This document shows positions 46,726-58,299 of a DNA stretch of 64,000 nucleotides, piece by piece. The stretch spans positions 55,089,004 to 55,153,003 of the forward strand of contig NC_053492.1 of assembly GCF_905171775.1 (NCBI RefSeq). Reading direction: 5' to 3'. Position 1 is the first letter of the stretch. Every line of letters begins with the position of its first letter. Source of the stretch: Rana temporaria (taxonomy: Eukaryota; Chordata; Amphibia; Anura; Ranidae). Below the pieces are notes generated by a model. That model ran no database searches and was not told the DNA's origin. It worked only from the letters and a program-made list of their open reading frames with translations. Both the position numbers and the translations under genes were made by a program.

Positions 46726-46733
46726 GGTCTTGT

Positions 46734-47196
46734 AATGACCTGGGGGGAGTGGTGGCGGGGAAACTCATGCTATTTTTTTCAATGATTTTTATCCATATTG
46801 CAGTGACCAAACATTAAATTAAAGCCGCAAGCAGTATTAAATTACTTTTTTCTGAGAGCAGGGACATTTCTAAACACGTGCCACTACTATAGACACCCAG
46901 CAGGTACCATATTTAAAGGAATATTTTTTTTCACTTTAAGCATCATTAAAATCGCTGCTCAAGAAAAAACTACAGTTTTTAAAACTTTTTTTTCCATTCA
47001 TACATGTTCCCTGGGACAAGACTTGGGTTCTCAAAGACGTTTTCCAACAATAACTTGAATATTGGGCTTTAAAATGAGCACTTTTGAATTCGAACGTTCG
47101 AGTCCCATAGACTTTAATGGGGTTCTAAATGTTTGCGCGAACAATCGGTCTGTTCGAATGTTCTGGTGCGAACTGAACGCGGGTATGTTCGGCTCA
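46734..47196 (+). mobile_element. hAT-2 3' non-coding end and right terminus
   Basis: Non-coding sequence containing tttaaaatgagcacttttga, cccatagactttaatgggg and the terminal ttcggctcatcccta. The same blocks in reverse complement make up 24560-24870. The final 11 bases complement the hAT-2 left terminus at 35824. Confidence 0.7.
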
Positions 47197-47204
47197 TCCC
47201 TATT

Positions 47205-47930
47205 GATGAAGATCAATCTTGTGCGGTACCAGGAAGAGTGATCTCAGACTCACTAATTTTAATCCGAGATATTATTTGGCACGTAAAAGATAGAAACCAG
47301 AAAAACTACTCAAGCAGATTATAAGTTTATATGGAAATGCTTTTAGCAAAGTGTCTGTTAATGGCTTCTTATCTGACAAAATTAAATTAGTGAGTGGGGT
47401 AAAACAGGGATGCCCCCTGTCACCCACCATTTTCATATGTGCAATAGAACCACTTCTGTGCTCAGTAAGGAAAGATAAAGTCATTGAAGGCTTTTCTATC
47501 CCAGGAAATGAAGGAAAACAGACAAAACAGTAGCTTATATGGACAATGTCACCTTAATTGTTAAAAATTTTAAAAGTTCAAAAAGAACACTTAGCTGGTT
47601 TTGTGAAGGTTCAGGTTTTAAAGTAAATTTAGATAAATCAGGAGTGTTTACAATTGGACATTTTTATACAGAACCGGATCTAATAATCCCCAAAGTTTGA
47701 GAAATCAAAGTTCTTGGATTATGGTTTTTGGGAAATTGTGGAAATTACAAGAATTGGGAGTCTCTCCTGGAAAGAGTGAACAAAAAAATGGATTTCTGGA
47801 AATTAAGATCACTAAGCATGGAATGGAAGATACTGATTATTAAGCAAGTGATCTTGCCAATTATCCTATATATTTCAATGTTTTTTTTCCCACCAGCTGT
47901 AATTTTGAGACTGATTAAAATTTGCTTCAA
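47205..47930 (+). pseudogene. Tx1-type reverse transcriptase fragment
   Basis: DEDQSCAVPGRVISDSL is followed by a deletion past motif A and then VNGFLSDKIKLVSGVKQGCPLSPTIFICAIEPLL (about 47355-47465), matching the thumb-side part of Tx1-clade RT. The position of the catalytic YADD reads AYMDNVTLI, so one of the two aspartates is Asn. Then FKVNLDKSGVF and, after one stop, EIKVLGLWFLGNCGNYKNWESLL and WKILIIKQVILPIILY. It ends RLIKICFN at the target copy of L1-2. Related LINEs encode this in ORF2. Confidence 0.88.
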
Positions 47931-47939
47931 TAGTACCTG

Positions 47940-50898
47940 ATGCCAAAAATTAATATAATATCATATAATGTACGAGGGATAAATGCGCCAATTAAAAGAG
48001 AGAATATAACGAGAGAACTAATATTTTTGAAAGCAGATGTAGTTTTTTTACAGGAGACTCGCCTGACTGGTGAGGCCAAGAGTAGGGTCCGTTCAGATGA
48101 GTTTCCTGTATGGTTTTATGCGGATTCGCCCATCAGTCGCGCCAAAGGTGTAGCTATAGGATTCTCCAGAAATGTTAGGTTTGTACTGGAGAAAATGAAG
48201 ATAGATTCAGAAGGACGCTTCCTTTTTTTAAGGGGGAATCTGAATGGGGTAAAGATGTCTTTTGCGAATGTGTATGGCCCAAATAAAAAGTCAGTAAAAT
48301 ACCAGATAGGAATAGTTGATGAGTTTATGAACTTTAAGATAGGGGATGCTATTATGGGAGGAGATTTTAACACATGTTTGGACCCCAAATTAGATAGTAC
48401 GTCACATGCACAGGGCACCGGAATTAGGGAGAGGAAAATCTTAAAAAGGAAATTGCACCAAAATCAACTTGTAGATGTTTGGAGATCCCAACATATAAGA
48501 CAAAAAGACTATACATTCCGCTCCCCTGTGCATGGGATGTATACAAGAATAGATTATTTTTTAATAGAACATAAATTACTGGAAGTAGCTGAAGAAACAA
48601 AGATAGGTATTACAACTTTTTCCGATCACGCACCAATTATATTACAACTGACGATAGGAGAGAGGGTATTCGGGAAGAGGAATTGGAGACTAAATGAAGA
48701 ACTATTAATGGATAAAGATATAGAGAGGAGATTAAGGAAAGAAATTGAACAGTTTTTCTTAGAAAATAATACGGAAGGAATGTCTGAAGCAATAGTGTGG
48801 GAAACTCATAAAGCATTTATTAGGGGAATTCTGATCAAAGAGGGAACGATTAAAAAAAAAAAATAATGGAAAAAAAGTAAGATTAGTAAAAGAAATCTTA
48901 GATCTTGAACAACTACATAAAGAGACGGGACAGAGGGAAACTCTCCTAAACCTCAACATTAAAAGGGATGAAATAAAGGGACTAATTGAACAGGAAACTC
49001 GAATAGCCTCAAATTTGGTTAAGAAAGAAAAGTACATATGGGGTAATAAGACGGGGAAATATTTGGCAAATTTGGTTAAGAAAAAAAAAATTAATTACAT
49101 AGAAAAAATACAAACAAATACGGGAGAGATAAGATACAAAACATCAGACAGTCAAAAGTTTTCTAAAATTTTGTGAGAAACTTTATTCAATTAATACGAA
49201 AGGTACTAAGGAAGAGGATATAATAAAAGAGGAACAAATTAAAACATTTCTAAGAAAAGCTGATTTAAACAAGATTTCAGAGGACAGATATAAGTATCTT
49301 GAAAACCCCATAAGAGAGGAGGAAATAAGTAAAGTTATTCGAGAGCTATCAAATGGGAAAAGTCCTGGCCCCGATGGACTGACTAGTTCGTATTATAAAA
49401 GATTCTCAGATATATTAACCCCAAAATTATGCTCTTACTTTAATGGGATTGGTGAAAAATGGGAGATGAGGAAAGAGGCGCTTGTAGCGATTATATCAGT
49501 AATCCCCAAAGAAGACAAGGATGAATCTTTATGCTCTAGCTACAGACCGATCTCCCTCCTTAACACCGACTTTTTCAAAAATTCTGGCGATTAGGATGGA
49601 AAAAGTGATGCAGGACTTGGTACATACGGACCAAGTAGGGTTCATTACAGGCCGGGAAGGAAGGGACAATGGGATCAGAACCCTATTGGTGATAGAACAG
49701 ATTAGAAAAAGTGGAGCCCCGGGACTACTCCTATCTATAGATGCCGAAAAGGCCTTTGATAGGGTAGATTGGGGCTTCATGCAACATACTCTAGAATCAA
49801 TGGGCTTCGGCCATAGAATGAGAGGTTGGGTAATATCTTTATATAATGGACCCACAGCGAGAGTTAAAGTTAATGGGACTCTATCAGAATTATTTGAAAT
49901 GAAAAATGGTACCCGACAGGGATGACCCTTGTCACCAATGTTATTTACGTTGGCATTGTAACCCTTGCTAAGAGCCATAAGGCAAAATGGGGACATTAAG
50001 GGGTTAACACTAGGGGGTGAGGAACATAAAATTGCTGCTTACGCAGATGATATATTGTTCTACGTAATGTATCCTAGGATAACATTACCTAAACTCATGG
50101 AAACAATTAAAGAGTATGGCAAAATATCAAATTTTAAGATTAACCCCACTAAATCCGAAATATTGGGCATTAACATCTCAAAAAAAGACAGAAGCGCCTT
50201 ACAAGAAGACTTTAAGTTTGCTTGGAAAAATGAATTAAAGTACTTGGGAATCAAATTGGCAGTCTCCATTGAAAACATATATAAGATAAACTTTCTGACA
50301 TTGTTAAGTGAGATAAAAACGGAATTAAATAGAATCGCACCAGGGCAACTGTCCTGGAGTGGAAGAATAAACATCTATAAAATGATTCTTACCGAAGATA
50401 CTGTATAAAATGCAGATGCTTCCAATACCCATTTCTCAAGCCTATTTTAAAAAATTAAAATCAATGTTCATAAAGTTTATCTGGAGAGGGAAAAAAACAC
50501 GCGTTACATTTAATACACTGATTAAAGATAAATCACAAGGAGGGTTTGGGGCACCGGATTTAAGTAAATATCATAGCGTGACAGTAATTTCACGTCTCAT
50601 AGATTGGGTTAAAAATAACACAGAAAAAAGATGGGTACATTTAGAAATCACGATGAGTAAATTAGCACTAGGAAAATTAATCTGGGTTCCGGCACAGTAT
50701 AGGGGAAATAATGCATAAATTCACTATATCATGAGATATGCTTTAAATCTCTGGGATATATTGCATAAAAAAAATAAATGGGACTACAATTCTCCCTTAA
50801 TCCCTTTAACGGATACAAGATATTTCCCACCGGGGGAAAAAAACAGGTTTGGAAAATGGATATTACAAGAAAATATAAAATTAAAAGATGTCATGAAG
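47940..50898 (+). pseudogene. L1-2 ORF2: endonuclease and reverse transcriptase
   Basis: The 308-codon first frame (47940-48866) is a full apurinic-type endonuclease: SYNVRGIN, FLQETRL, GGDFNTCLDPKLD, RIDYFLIEHK and SDHAPI. An A-run frameshift at 48852-48863 ends it. RT follows in several frames: SNGKSPGPDGLTSSYYKRF (about 49348-49404), DQVGFITGREGRDNGIRTL, motif A LLLSIDAEKAFDRVDWGF (about 49725-49780), NGTRQG with a stop in place of Cys (49924), and AAYADDILFYV (about 50035-50065) with the catalytic YADD intact. It continues to KWILQENIKLKDVMK, where L1-3 is inserted. ORF2 nicks DNA and copies L1 RNA; this one is dead. Confidence 0.95.
50887..50898 (+). repeat. Target-site duplication of L1-3, left copy
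   Basis: gatgtcatgaag, identical over 12 bp to 58288-58299. The L1-2 frame DVMK continues from the right copy. Confidence 0.95.
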
Positions 50899-51002
50899 GG
50901 CGTGGCCTGGACAGAGACCGAGATGGCAGCCTAAGCTGTGAGCTCCTGCAATCCAGGGACTGATTTGCACCTTTCTGGGGAACCTACACCCGAAATCAGA
51001 AC

Positions 51003-52119
51003 ATGAGCAGAGCCACCCGAAGCTCGTCAATGTCCCGTGCGACCAGTGACTCCAGCTCCCAATCTAACAGGAGTATCCCGGACTTATTTAGGTCTCAACG
51101 CATGGCGTCCCACACGGCCTTGCAGGCCCAAATCCTGATCCCGCCTGGATTGGGGCCTGACTTGCCACCACTAGACCCCACCTCGGGGCGATCTCTCTCC
51201 CCTAGCCTCTTGGACTTGGAAGCTATGGCAGCTGACATCAAGAACGCGGTCACGGCGGCTGACCTTAAGACAGAGATCCATCCGTGCGGTCTCCCACCGG
51301 ATTGACGAGGTGGAACAAACCACCCAGACGCTCGCGGCGGCCATTCGCCAGGTCCAGAGCACCTATGACTCCCAGCTAGCCCATCTCCTGGAGCTTCACA
51401 GGCATGTCGAAGACATCGACAATCGGGGCAGAAGGCACAACATTCGGGTACGGGGAATCCCTGAAACTGAGGACCCGGGAAACCTGCAACAAACCCTCTG
51501 CCTGATCTTCAACGACCTGATGGAACGCCCGGCCGACTCCCGGGTTTATATGGAGAGAGCCCACCGCGCCTTACGCCCGCAACCCCAAGCTAATGAACCT
51601 CCCAGGGATGCGATATGTTGTGTAGTCAACTTTCAACTTAAGGAAGAAATCCTACGCAAGGCTAGAGAACGAGGCCGCATTCTCCATAATGGCGCGGAGG
51701 TAAAACTTTTTCAGGATCTATCACAAATAATGCTCCAGAACAGGCGCGCTTTACGCCCCCTGCTGGACGCCCTGAGAGCTAGAAACATTCGTTATCACTG
51801 GAAGTTTCCATTCGGGCTGTCGGCTTCTAACAGGGGACGCTCCGCCCTCCTCCGCACGCCGGAAGATCTCCGCAACTTCTGCGATCAACTGGACTTCCCG
51901 CTCGTAGACCTTCCAGAATGGTATGCCTTTTACTTCCCCTCTGAACCCTGGCTCCCGGTGTCCCTGAACCCGTCGCCGAAGGCCCAACGCCACAGGTCGC
52001 GTAGGCACAGAGTGGGTCCGTCCTCGCCGAGCAGCCATGCCTCCCGCCGGGAGGTCTACCACAACGACCCAGGCCCCCCCTCGACACCATCCAGGGGCAG
52101 AGACCGGGTGGATGCCTAA
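51003..52119 (+). pseudogene. L1-3 ORF1 protein (coiled coil, RRM, C-terminal domain), one frameshift
   Basis: The start ATG at 51003 begins a Ser/Arg-rich N-terminus, MSRATRSSSMSRATSDSSS. Near 51276-51283 the doubled atccatcc looks like a 4-base duplication that ends this frame. The next frame continues at IDEVEQTTQTLAAAIRQV, a coiled-coil heptad region, followed by DNRGRRHNIRVRGIPE (the L1 ORF1 RNA-recognition motif) and AHRALRPQP and FQDLSQIMLQNRRAL of the C-terminal domain. It ends at 52119 with a basic tail. ORF1 proteins form trimers that coat L1 RNA and act as chaperones. Expected length is about 370 residues, in line with the family. Confidence 0.93.
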
Positions 52120-53910
52120 ACCTCCGTGTCCCTTTCAGTCAAGTGCCTACCAGTTTCCTTGTTCATCGAAGCCCTCTACGTATCCAACCTGTTTGCTGTT
52201 CCTGCGGACCCTACACGCCCTGGCTGTCTCAACAGCACGGATCGCATAGACGTGAGTCTCCCCTGCTTCCCTAGTCGGACTGGTCGCCTTGCTGTACGTC
52301 CCGGCCTTCGAGACACCTGGACCGGCGGAAAGCGGGTTCGCCTAACTCTGCCTCTTCTCCATTGCCGATGACTGTCGCCCACTCCTGCACTACGCGATCC
52401 CAGCCCCCTACACCGAATCTTTGGTTTCTCGACTACCTGCCCAGGTTGATGTGGTAAGACGCTACCCTCCCCAGGGTGGCACACCGAATCTCCCCCTGCC
52501 ACATTTCCAAAGGCTTCCTCTGCTCCCCCTCCCCATAGTGAACTTGTAATGCTACCCGACCCTGCCACGCACACACCGATATCATGCGAATGACTTTTGT
52601 CAGCTGGGCAGCCCTTCCATGCTTCCCTTTAACCCCTCCCCTTCTCCCGACCACCGCCCCCCCCCCCCCTCCTGATTGATCATTTGGGACTCTCTCTATT
52701 TTCTACTACTGTATGTACATTGCACATCTCAAATGTGATGTTTAGCTTTGCGAAAGGGAATATGCTTGTGATGTTAGTATTTAAAATGTGTTTTGGAAGC
52801 TTGCGGTGTGTCACCCCAGACACTCAAATCACCCCATCTCATCAAGCAGACACCCATAGTACCAGGTTTGGGGAGGTTGTTTCTTCTCTCTTTTGGCTTT
52901 TTTTTTTTATTATTATTTTCTTACTCTCTGATGCATCCTTGCCCATTTTCCAGCTAGAATGGTGTAATGCATAGTTTAAGGGAGAAGCTTGGTTGGGCGG
53001 TTGGGCGAATTGTACTTCGCTGGTGCATAGAAGGGGTTTTGGGAGCTCGGGATGTGCCATCTCGGGCGCTCAGATCACCTTATCCCACAGAATGGGTACC
53101 CATACTATTACCTATTTTTCTCATTGTATTTTTCTATGTGATCTTCTGCTGACGCATGTCCGTTTGGATCGTATTGGAGCGAATCGTGCTGGCACTTGAC
53201 GAATCCTGGTAATATTGTTCACACCTGGTTATATTGTTTGCACTGATTTATGTGTTTTCCCCCTGTTTCCTGGTTCACATGTTGTACGTGTGCCTGGATA
53301 TACCCCTTGATATCTCCCTCTGGGCTCGCAATACACATTTGGTGGCCCCCTTACATTCCTTGCCTCCCGATCTTGTAGGTTCCCCCACAGCACCTACCTC
53401 TTCTTTTGTAAACCCTATACCCCAGTCCCTGGGTCGCTTCCTATTTTTGGTTTTCCCCTCCTTCTTTCTTGGCCTGAGGCCTCCGTCCCTTGTCTCGTTC
53501 CCACACAGCGACCCTATTGGGTTTCCGCTGACCCCCCAGGCCTTTCTCTTTTTAGGTGAATTAGCAGGACTAATATCGCCTCTGGTTTGAACCCTTCTTT
53601 GGTTTCTATTCCCCCCCCTCCCCTGCTCTGGTCTTCCCTTACCTCCTTTCCCTCCCCTTACCTGTCCCCTCCCCCTTCTCCCCCCCTCTCCTCTCTCATT
53701 CTTGCTCTCTTTGTTCTCTCTTCCTCCCCCTCTTTTCCTTTTTTTTCTCTCTCCCCTACACTTGACTTTCTCCCTGAGCGCGCTCCCGGCTCGCCGATTG
53801 GGTCTGCTCCCCGCCCTCCACTCGGTCTGCGCGTTGTACCCCCTCAGTTCTACCTCGTCCACCAAACTTAAATTCCTCATTCCCTAGTCCCCACACCTAC
53901 CTCTGCAGCA
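52120..53910 (+). other. L1-3 inter-ORF region with a polypyrimidine tract and internal duplication
   Basis: The 1.8-kb spacer is very long; mammalian L1 spacers are tens of bases. A C/T-only tract occupies about 53590-53765. Two similar segments, about 52796-52938 and 53040-53160, share gg(a/g)agct..., actcaaatcacc / gctcagatcacc, acccata and ctgatgcat / ctgacgcat blocks in order. No conserved protein is visible. It may carry promoter or internal ribosome entry function for ORF2; that is speculation. Confidence 0.6.
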
Positions 53911-56900
53911 TTGACCATGCCTCCCTTGTCCTTGAAGTGTCTTTCTCTTAATGTTAAAGGCCTTAACCTGCCCGAGAAAAGGTCCCAGGTCCTATCCTCC
54001 CTTTCTAAGCACAAAGCACACTTTATCTTTCTTCAGGAAACTCATTTTCGCTCGGACGCAATCCCCAAACTCTCTAACCACATCTATAGGACTGCCTTCC
54101 ATGCTACCGGCGTCTCCATCCTAATATCCAAACATGCAAACTTTCAACTATCCGACTCCCTCATTGACCCGGAGGGTAGATTCGTCTTCTTGAAGGGCAC
54201 TCATGAATCTAGACCTGTCACGCTTTCTAATATATACTGCCCCAATGAGCGCCAAGTGGCTTTCTTCAAGTCAACCTGCGACCTCTTAGCTTCCTTCCAG
54301 GCGGGTATTCTGATCCTGGGAGGGGATTTCAATGTCCCCTTGAACCCTCTGCTGGACTCCTCCACGGGGACCTCTGCCCTGACATACAAGGCATTGAGAC
54401 GGCTCAGCCTTTGCCTCCAATCCCTGGCCTTACACAACACCTGGCGTACACTTTTCCCCTCAGACAGGGACTATACCTTCTTTTCGGCCCCTCATCAAAA
54501 GTACTCAAGAATTGATTACTTTTTTCTCTCCCAATCAGACCTTACCCTCCTCCAGCATTCCACCATAGAACCCATGTTCCTCTCGGATCATCACCCGATC
54601 AGTATCACCCTAACCTTCCCTGAAGTGTCTTCTAGAACCAAAACGTGGCGCTTGAATCCCTCTTTACTTAAGGACCCCTCCGTGGTTGATCACATACGGA
54701 CGCGCATTCTACAATACTTCTCGGAAAACTCATCCTCTGAAGTATTGCCAGTATCCCTCTGGGAAGCCCATAAGTGCGTGATCCGCGGGGAACTGATAGC
54801 TCTGGCGGCAAAGGCCAAAAGATTAAACCAAGAATACATTAATTCTCTGATTGAGAAAATCAAGCTTCTTGAGTCATCCCATAAACAGTCCCAAGCACAA
54901 GCCACCCTACAGGACTTATTACGTACTCGATCTTCCCTTACGGAAGAATTGAGCAAGCGGTCCAGAAGACGCTACATCCTTGGCCAGAGGATTTTTTACG
55001 AGCAGGGTAACAAATGCGGGAGTCTTCTGGCGCGTACGGTGCAAAACTCGAAACCCACGTCCACAATTCACCACATACAGAGCTCGAGTGGTGCCCGCCT
55101 GGTAAAGAATGGAGATATTGCGGCAGAGTTTGAGAATTTCTACTCTAAATTATACAATCTCTATCCCCTTGACCTCTCCCAGTCCAAGAAGGACTTGCGG
55201 TCTAGACAAATAAAGGAATTTCTTGCACGGTACAGCCCCAAGCCAATTTCCCCTCAACAATTTCTGGATCTAGATGGCCCCATACTTATGTCAGAGGTGG
55301 ATCTGGCAATCAAACAGATGAAGGCGGGTAAGGCCCCAGGTCCGGATGGCTTTTCCCTCCAGTACTACAAGTCCTTCCACGACGCACTAGCTTCTAGGCT
55401 CTTAGCCACTTTCAATGCCCTCGCTGATCCCCAAAATAAACCTGGCTCTATGCTGACGGCCCACATTGCGGTGATCCCTAAGGAGGGTAAGGACCCCTCC
55501 TTGGTGGCCAATTACCGTCCGACATTGCTACTAAACGTAGACATCAAAATATATGCCAAAGTCCTTGCCCATAGGCTGGCCCCTCTAGTGCCCGGTTTTG
55601 TCTCGCACGACCAGGTAGGCTTTGTCCCTGGTCGGGAAGCCAGAGACAACACCATTCGCACCCTGAACCTACACCACTGGCTCACGACTTCCAAAACGCA
55701 TCGCTTCTTTCTCTCATTAGACGCTGAGAAGGCATTCGACAGAGTGGCCTGGGACTACATGCAGGAGGTACTTATAGCCCTGGGCTTGGGTGCCCGTATG
55801 CTCTCACATGTCTTAGCCCTGTATTCTGGCCCCACGGCGGCGGTTAAAGCCAATGGCCACCTGTCGAACGCCTTCCCCATCAGCAATGGCACCCGCCAGG
55901 GATGCCCCTTTGATATACATTCTCACCCTGGAACCCCTCCTCAATAGATTGAGAGACAACCCGGATATCCTCGGAATTAGTATAGGGGACAGGGAATACA
56001 AAGTCGCCGCCTTTGCGGATGACGTTCTCCTTTCTCTGCAGCTCCCCAGGATCTCCTTACCCAACCTCCTCAAGGACCTGGACCACTTTGGCACCCTTTC
56101 GAACCTTAAAATAAACCACTCGAAATCGCAAGCGTTGAACGTCTCCCTCTCTCCCCAGGAAGTGACACACCTCTTTTCCCTTTAAGTGGGTACAGGACTC
56201 ACTGACTTACCTGGGTATCCGCATCCCTCCCAACCTAGCAGACTTATACTCTAAAAATTTCCATCCGGCTCTGCTTCAGGCACAGAAACACCTTAAAGAG
56301 TGGATGGGCCTGAATGTCTCTTGGTTCAGTAGATCGGCCCTGATTAAAATGTTAATCCTACCCCGCCTATTATACTTGATGCAATCGGTGCGATCTCCCT
56401 GCCCCCTGGCTTCTTTACATCGTTTAGGAAAGCCTGCTCCTCTTTTCTTTGGAGGGGTTCTCAGCCCCGTATAAAATATTCCCATCTACTCACCCAATCC
56501 AGGGGGTGGTATTGGCCTCCAGACTCCAGAAGTAACTACAGTGCTTGCCATCTTACCAGGATTGCAGATTGGAACATACACGCTTCCTAAAAGTTGTGGG
56601 TCCTCCTTGAGAAGAGCTTCTCGCAGGGCCCCCTTCACTTGCTTCCGTGGTTACCCTCTAAGAACTGGCCTCTATTGGTATTGGCCCATCCGCTCATTTA
56701 CCCTTCGCTCCTTACATTCAAAAAAGCCTCAGCACTGAGCCACCTTCCCCCCACCCGAACCCCCTAACGTCACTTAGAGGAAACCAGAACTTCCAAACAG
56801 GCCTTTCGCCTGACTTTTTGAACCGGGAATGGCCCTTGGGGACGTGCTGGCCCTCCAGTTCTACTCGTTGGTCGGCTTCTATCCTATGAAGCTGTAAAAT

Positions 56901-57800
56901 CTACCACTAAGGCGGCCCTCCCATCATTCTGGACCTATAGGCAGATCAGGCACTTTCTCACAGGCACTTTCCACGTACACTACCGATCAATCTCTTTGGT
57001 CACACCAACTAACACCCTTCGAATCCCTATGCCATCGTCAGAAACCACAAAGGCATTTGATCTCGCTTCTGTACACCCTCTTAGAGATGGCTCCCCGCAC
57101 ATCCCACCCCAACATAAACGTCTTGGAACAGAGATCTCCAAACAGACTTGTCAGGGGAGGACTGGAACGCCATTTTTGAATACGCCCACAAGGGCTCTCT
57201 GAATGTGGCCATTCAAGAAAATGGCTACAAAATAATCACTAAGTGTACAGGACCCCGTTGCGCCTACATAAATTTTCCCCCTAACATTCCCCGACAACCT
57301 GCTGAAGATGCGCACAGAAGTGGGAACTATGCTCCACGTATGGTGGGATTGCGGGACTCTATAACCTTTCTGGAGGGAGGTTCACGACCTCATTTCACAT
57401 ATTACGACCTATGTACTAGATTACACCCCTTCCCAGTTCTCCTCCACCATACGACACTCTCTAAAAAAGACTACTTCAAGTCTCTGTCCATGCACATGGT
57501 CAATGCTGCTAGACTTTGCTTCCCAGACATTGGCGCTCTACCACCGCTCCTACTATCAGGGAGTGGCTTGCTCAAATTTCTTCAATAAAAGAAATGGAAG
57601 AATTAATCCACATCTCACAAGATAGAATCCCAAATTCTCCTTTACTTGGGCCCTGCTGGAACCACTTTACACCACTGATCGCTACCTTCAGTGGGTTTCT
57701 TGAACCACCTGGGGTTTCGTCCTCCCCCCGCATTCTGCGGGGTGGGCTCCGGGGCAGTGCGGGGAGCGGATCCTCTCGTGTTCTCTCTCTCTTTCCTTTT
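53911..57800 (+). pseudogene. L1-3 ORF2: endonuclease and reverse transcriptase, frameshifted
   Basis: The first frame has 678 codons from 53911 (an internal ATG at 53917 is also possible). Endonuclease: LSLNVKGLN, FLQETHF, GGDFNVPLNPLLD, SRIDYFFLSQSD and SDHHPI. RT: KAGKAPGPDGFSLQYYK (about residues 470-486), NYRPTLLLNVDIKIYAK, HDQVGFVPGREARDNTIRTL, motif A FLSLDAEKAFDRVAWDYM (about 605-622) and NGTRQGCP. Near 55907 a short deletion, probably 8 bases, removes the usual LSP and shifts the frame. The next frame gives FADDVLLSLQLPRISL (motif C, phenylalanine in place of tyrosine). Further shifts lead to the C-terminal TMLHVWWDCGT near 57325. The frameshift separates motif A from motif C, so it is inactive. 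Confidence 0.95.
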
Positions 57801-58287
57801 CCCACTGTGCTCGCTCATTCTCTCCCTCCCCCCCTCCCCTTCCCTAATCCTTTTTCCTTCTCCCCCATCTCTTCTCTCCCCCTCGCTTTCTCTCTCCCCT
57901 AATTCTATTTATTTTCTTTTCTCTTTCCTTCTTACGCTTCTCTTCTCTTATGGAGAGTGACCTTTTTACCCGACATGATACACTGTTTCTCTTTTACTGA
58001 CCCTGATTGGCACCTGGCACCATCTCCCCCTTCCGCACCAGTTCGGAGGGGGGAGGCCAATGGGGAGGGGAAAACTGGAATTAAGATCCTCCGCCCTTAG
58101 TTGCTCCATCACAGCTCTCAGACCCTAACTGGGGTGTACAAACTCCAATTTACTTTTATTTTGTTGTATCACGTAACGTACCTTTTTGTAAACCTTATGT
58201 CATCCTTTGTTATGTGATGATTACCGTTGCACTCTTTGTAAACTGCTCTTGTTTCAATAAAAACTTTTATGGAAAAAAAAAAAAAAG
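57720..58287 (+). terminator. L1-3 3' end: polypyrimidine tract, AATAAA and poly(A)
   Basis: C/T-rich sequence spans about 57780-57950. An aataaa signal is at 58256-58261 and the A tail occupies 58274-58286 before the right target copy. The tail is short, 13-14 A. Confidence 0.9.
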
Positions 58288-58299
58288 GATGTCATGAAG
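58288..58299 (+). repeat. Target-site duplication of L1-3, right copy
   Basis: gatgtcatgaag, identical to 50887-50898. Confidence 0.95.

Larger units (their letters stand above)
35824..47196 (+). mobile_element. hAT transposon hAT-2, split by PLE-2 and carrying further insertions
   Basis: The left terminus is tagggatgagctttgtgttcg and the right terminus cgggtatgttcggctcatccccta-like, ending at 47196; the first 11 bases are complementary, giving hAT-like ends. Outside flanks atcatgag and ttgatgaa agree at only 5 of 8 bases, so the target duplication is decayed or the ends come from different events. Inside, in order: 5' leader, transposase start, PLE-2, transposase body, MITE M1 copy B, a Harbinger fragment, MITE M1 copy C with a nested TTAA element, and the 3' non-coding end. 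Confidence 0.75.
50899..58287 (+). mobile_element. L1-type LINE L1-3, near full length
   Basis: 7.4 kb, from ggcgtggcctggacagagacc to a poly(A) tail at 58274-58286, bounded by a 12-bp target duplication. It has a short 5' leader (about 100 bp), ORF1 (51003-52119, one frameshift), an unusually long inter-ORF region (about 1.8 kb), ORF2 (53911 to about 57800, frameshifted) and a 3' region with a polyadenylation signal. Completeness, an intact-looking target duplication and long open frames make it the youngest of the three nested LINEs. Confidence 0.95.

Noticed and set aside
53275..53880. 201-codon minus-strand frame in L1-3
   Set aside because: An Arg/Gly/Glu-rich translation of the complementary strand of the polypyrimidine tract.
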